6,555 bases of DNA, from positions 1 to 6,555 of the forward strand of contig DAHVXO010000210.1 of assembly GCA_027356675.1 (NCBI GenBank), written 5' to 3'. This DNA is from Symbiobacteriaceae bacterium. GTDB lineage: Bacteria; Bacillota_E; Symbiobacteriia; Symbiobacteriales; Symbiobacteriaceae. Below, in pieces: positions 5,684 through 6,555 of this stretch (its first letter is position 1; each line of letters starts with the position of its first letter). Under the pieces are notes generated by a model. That model made no database searches. It saw only the letters and a list, made by a program, of their open reading frames with translations, and had not been told where the DNA came from. Both the position numbers and the translations under genes were made by a program.

Positions 5684-6555
5684 GTGAAACTGGAGCACGT
5701 CACCCTTCATGTGATGCACATGCCGCTCAAGCAGCCGTTCACCACCAGCTTCGGCACCGAGACCGTGCGTGAGTTTATCCTGGTTGAGGTGCAAGCCGGT
5801 GGCGTGACCGGCTGGGGCGAGGTCGTCACCATGGCGGCTCCGCTCTACAACTACGAGACCACCGGGACCGCCTTGCATGTGCTGGAGGACTTCCTGATTC
5901 CCTTGACGCTGGGTAAGGAGTTCGCCCATCCGGATGACCTCTACGGCGCCTTTGGCCACATCCGCGGCCACTACATGGCCAAGGCTGGGCTGAGCAACGC
6001 CTGCTGGGACGCCTGGGCGAAGGGTCAGGGCATCACGCTTTCAAAGGCCCTGGGCGGGGTCCGTGAGCGGATTCCTGTGGGCGTCAGCGTAGGCATTCAG
6101 GCGACGGTGGCGGGGACGATCAAGACCTGCGAGGACTTTGCCGCTCAGGGTTATCACCGAATCAAGGTGAAGATTCGTCCAGGTTGGGACGAGCAGATGC
6201 TGCGCCCACTGCGTGCGGCGTTGGGATCGGTGCCGGTCATGGCCGACGCCAACTCGGCGTATTCCCTGGCGGACTTGCCGCTATTGGAACGGCTGGATGA
6301 CCTGGGCCTGATGATGATTGAGCAACCGTTGGCCGAGGATGATATCATCGACCACGCCCGGCTGCAGCAACGGCTGAAGACGCCGATCTGTCTGGATGAG
6401 TCGATCCTGACGCCCGAGGATGCCCGCAAGGCGCTGGAGTTGGGCTCCTGCCGGATCATCAACGTAAAGGTGGGACGCATCGGCGGCCACACGCACATGC
6501 GGGTTCTGCACGACCTGTGCGTCGGCCGGGGTGTGCCGCCCTGGTGCGGCGGGAT
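5684..6555 (+). CDS. menC: o-Succinylbenzoate synthase / N-succinylamino acid racemase (enolase superfamily), 3' end cut off
   Basis: The first 290 codons are present, and the frame is open to the window edge at the WCGG of the C-terminal catalytic loop. The protein shows the enolase-superfamily N-terminal capping domain (1 to about 125) and the (beta/alpha)-barrel with every active-site element of the muconate-lactonising subgroup: KVK (161-163, second Lys catalytic), Mg2+ ligands Asp188 (ADAN), Glu213 (IEQP) and Asp238 (LDES), and the opposing Lys262 in VKVGRIGG. The spacing matches the Amycolatopsis N-succinylamino acid racemase/OSBS almost residue for residue. OSBS activity dehydrates SHCHC to o-succinylbenzoate in menaquinone synthesis; racemase activity interconverts N-succinyl-D- and L-amino acids. 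Neighbouring GNAT and absent men genes favour the racemase role, although bifunctionality is common. GTG start with AAGGAGG 7 nt upstream. The menC symbol is a family name here, not proof of a menaquinone role. Confidence 0.93.
   Translation, partial: MKLEHVTLHVMHMPLKQPFTTSFGTETVREFILVEVQAGGVTGWGEVVTMAAPLYNYETTGTALHVLEDFLIPLTLGKEFAHPDDLYGAFGHIRGHYMAKAGLSNACWDAWAKGQGITLSKALGGVRERIPVGVSVGIQATVAGTIKTCEDFAAQGYHRIKVKIRPGWDEQMLRPLRAALGSVPVMADANSAYSLADLPLLERLDDLGLMMIEQPLAEDDIIDHARLQQRLKTPICLDESILTPEDARKALELGSCRIINVKVGRIGGHTHMRVLHDLCVGRGVPPWCGG

Overview
This is a G+C-rich bacterial chromosomal segment with compact gene packing, frequent GTG starts and strong AGGAGG-type ribosome binding sites. The gene set (an N-succinylamino acid racemase-type MenC, a COG3375-type GNAT protein, a DUF3105 membrane-anchored protein, a radical SAM enzyme and a MarR/EmrB-type pair) suggests a high-G+C Bacillota, Chloroflexota or related lineage, possibly thermophilic. 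That placement is inference, and no marker gene fixes it. I see no rRNA, tRNA, CRISPR array, insertion sequence or phage gene.

Left part (1-1786, minus strand). Three genes are transcribed leftward: a class I SAM-dependent methyltransferase (start near 1780), a YbaK/EbsC-type aminoacyl-tRNA editing domain protein 20 nt downstream, and, after a 121-nt gap, the N-terminal 188 codons of a radical SAM enzyme that runs off the left edge. The first two are very probably one transcript. The radical SAM gene may or may not be part of it.

Centre (1787-2042) is a divergent control region. It has a strong sigma-70-like promoter facing right (perfect TTGACA, 18-nt spacer, TATACT), an AT-rich inverted repeat between the expected transcription start and the marR start codon, and further repeats nearer the methyltransferase. 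A MarR-family repressor gene (2043-2519) and a 14-TM DHA2-type MFS exporter (2512-4116) overlap by 8 nt and look like a self-regulated drug or toxicant efflux operon. A plausible intrinsic terminator follows the exporter.

Right part (4276-6555, plus strand). A membrane-anchored DUF3105 protein, a GNAT acyltransferase beginning 2 nt after its stop codon, and an enolase-superfamily o-succinylbenzoate synthase / N-succinylamino acid racemase (cut by the right edge) form a probable operon. The GNAT plus racemase pair resembles the known route in which D-amino acids are N-succinylated, racemised and desuccinylated to L-amino acids. The MenC-like enzyme retains the catalytic lysines, the metal ligands and the second-shell arginine associated with racemase activity.

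Nothing here amounts clearly to an undescribed system. The best leads are the GNAT/racemase pair with its DUF3105 companion, the repeat-rich divergent promoter region, and the radical SAM enzyme whose substrate is not visible in the window.
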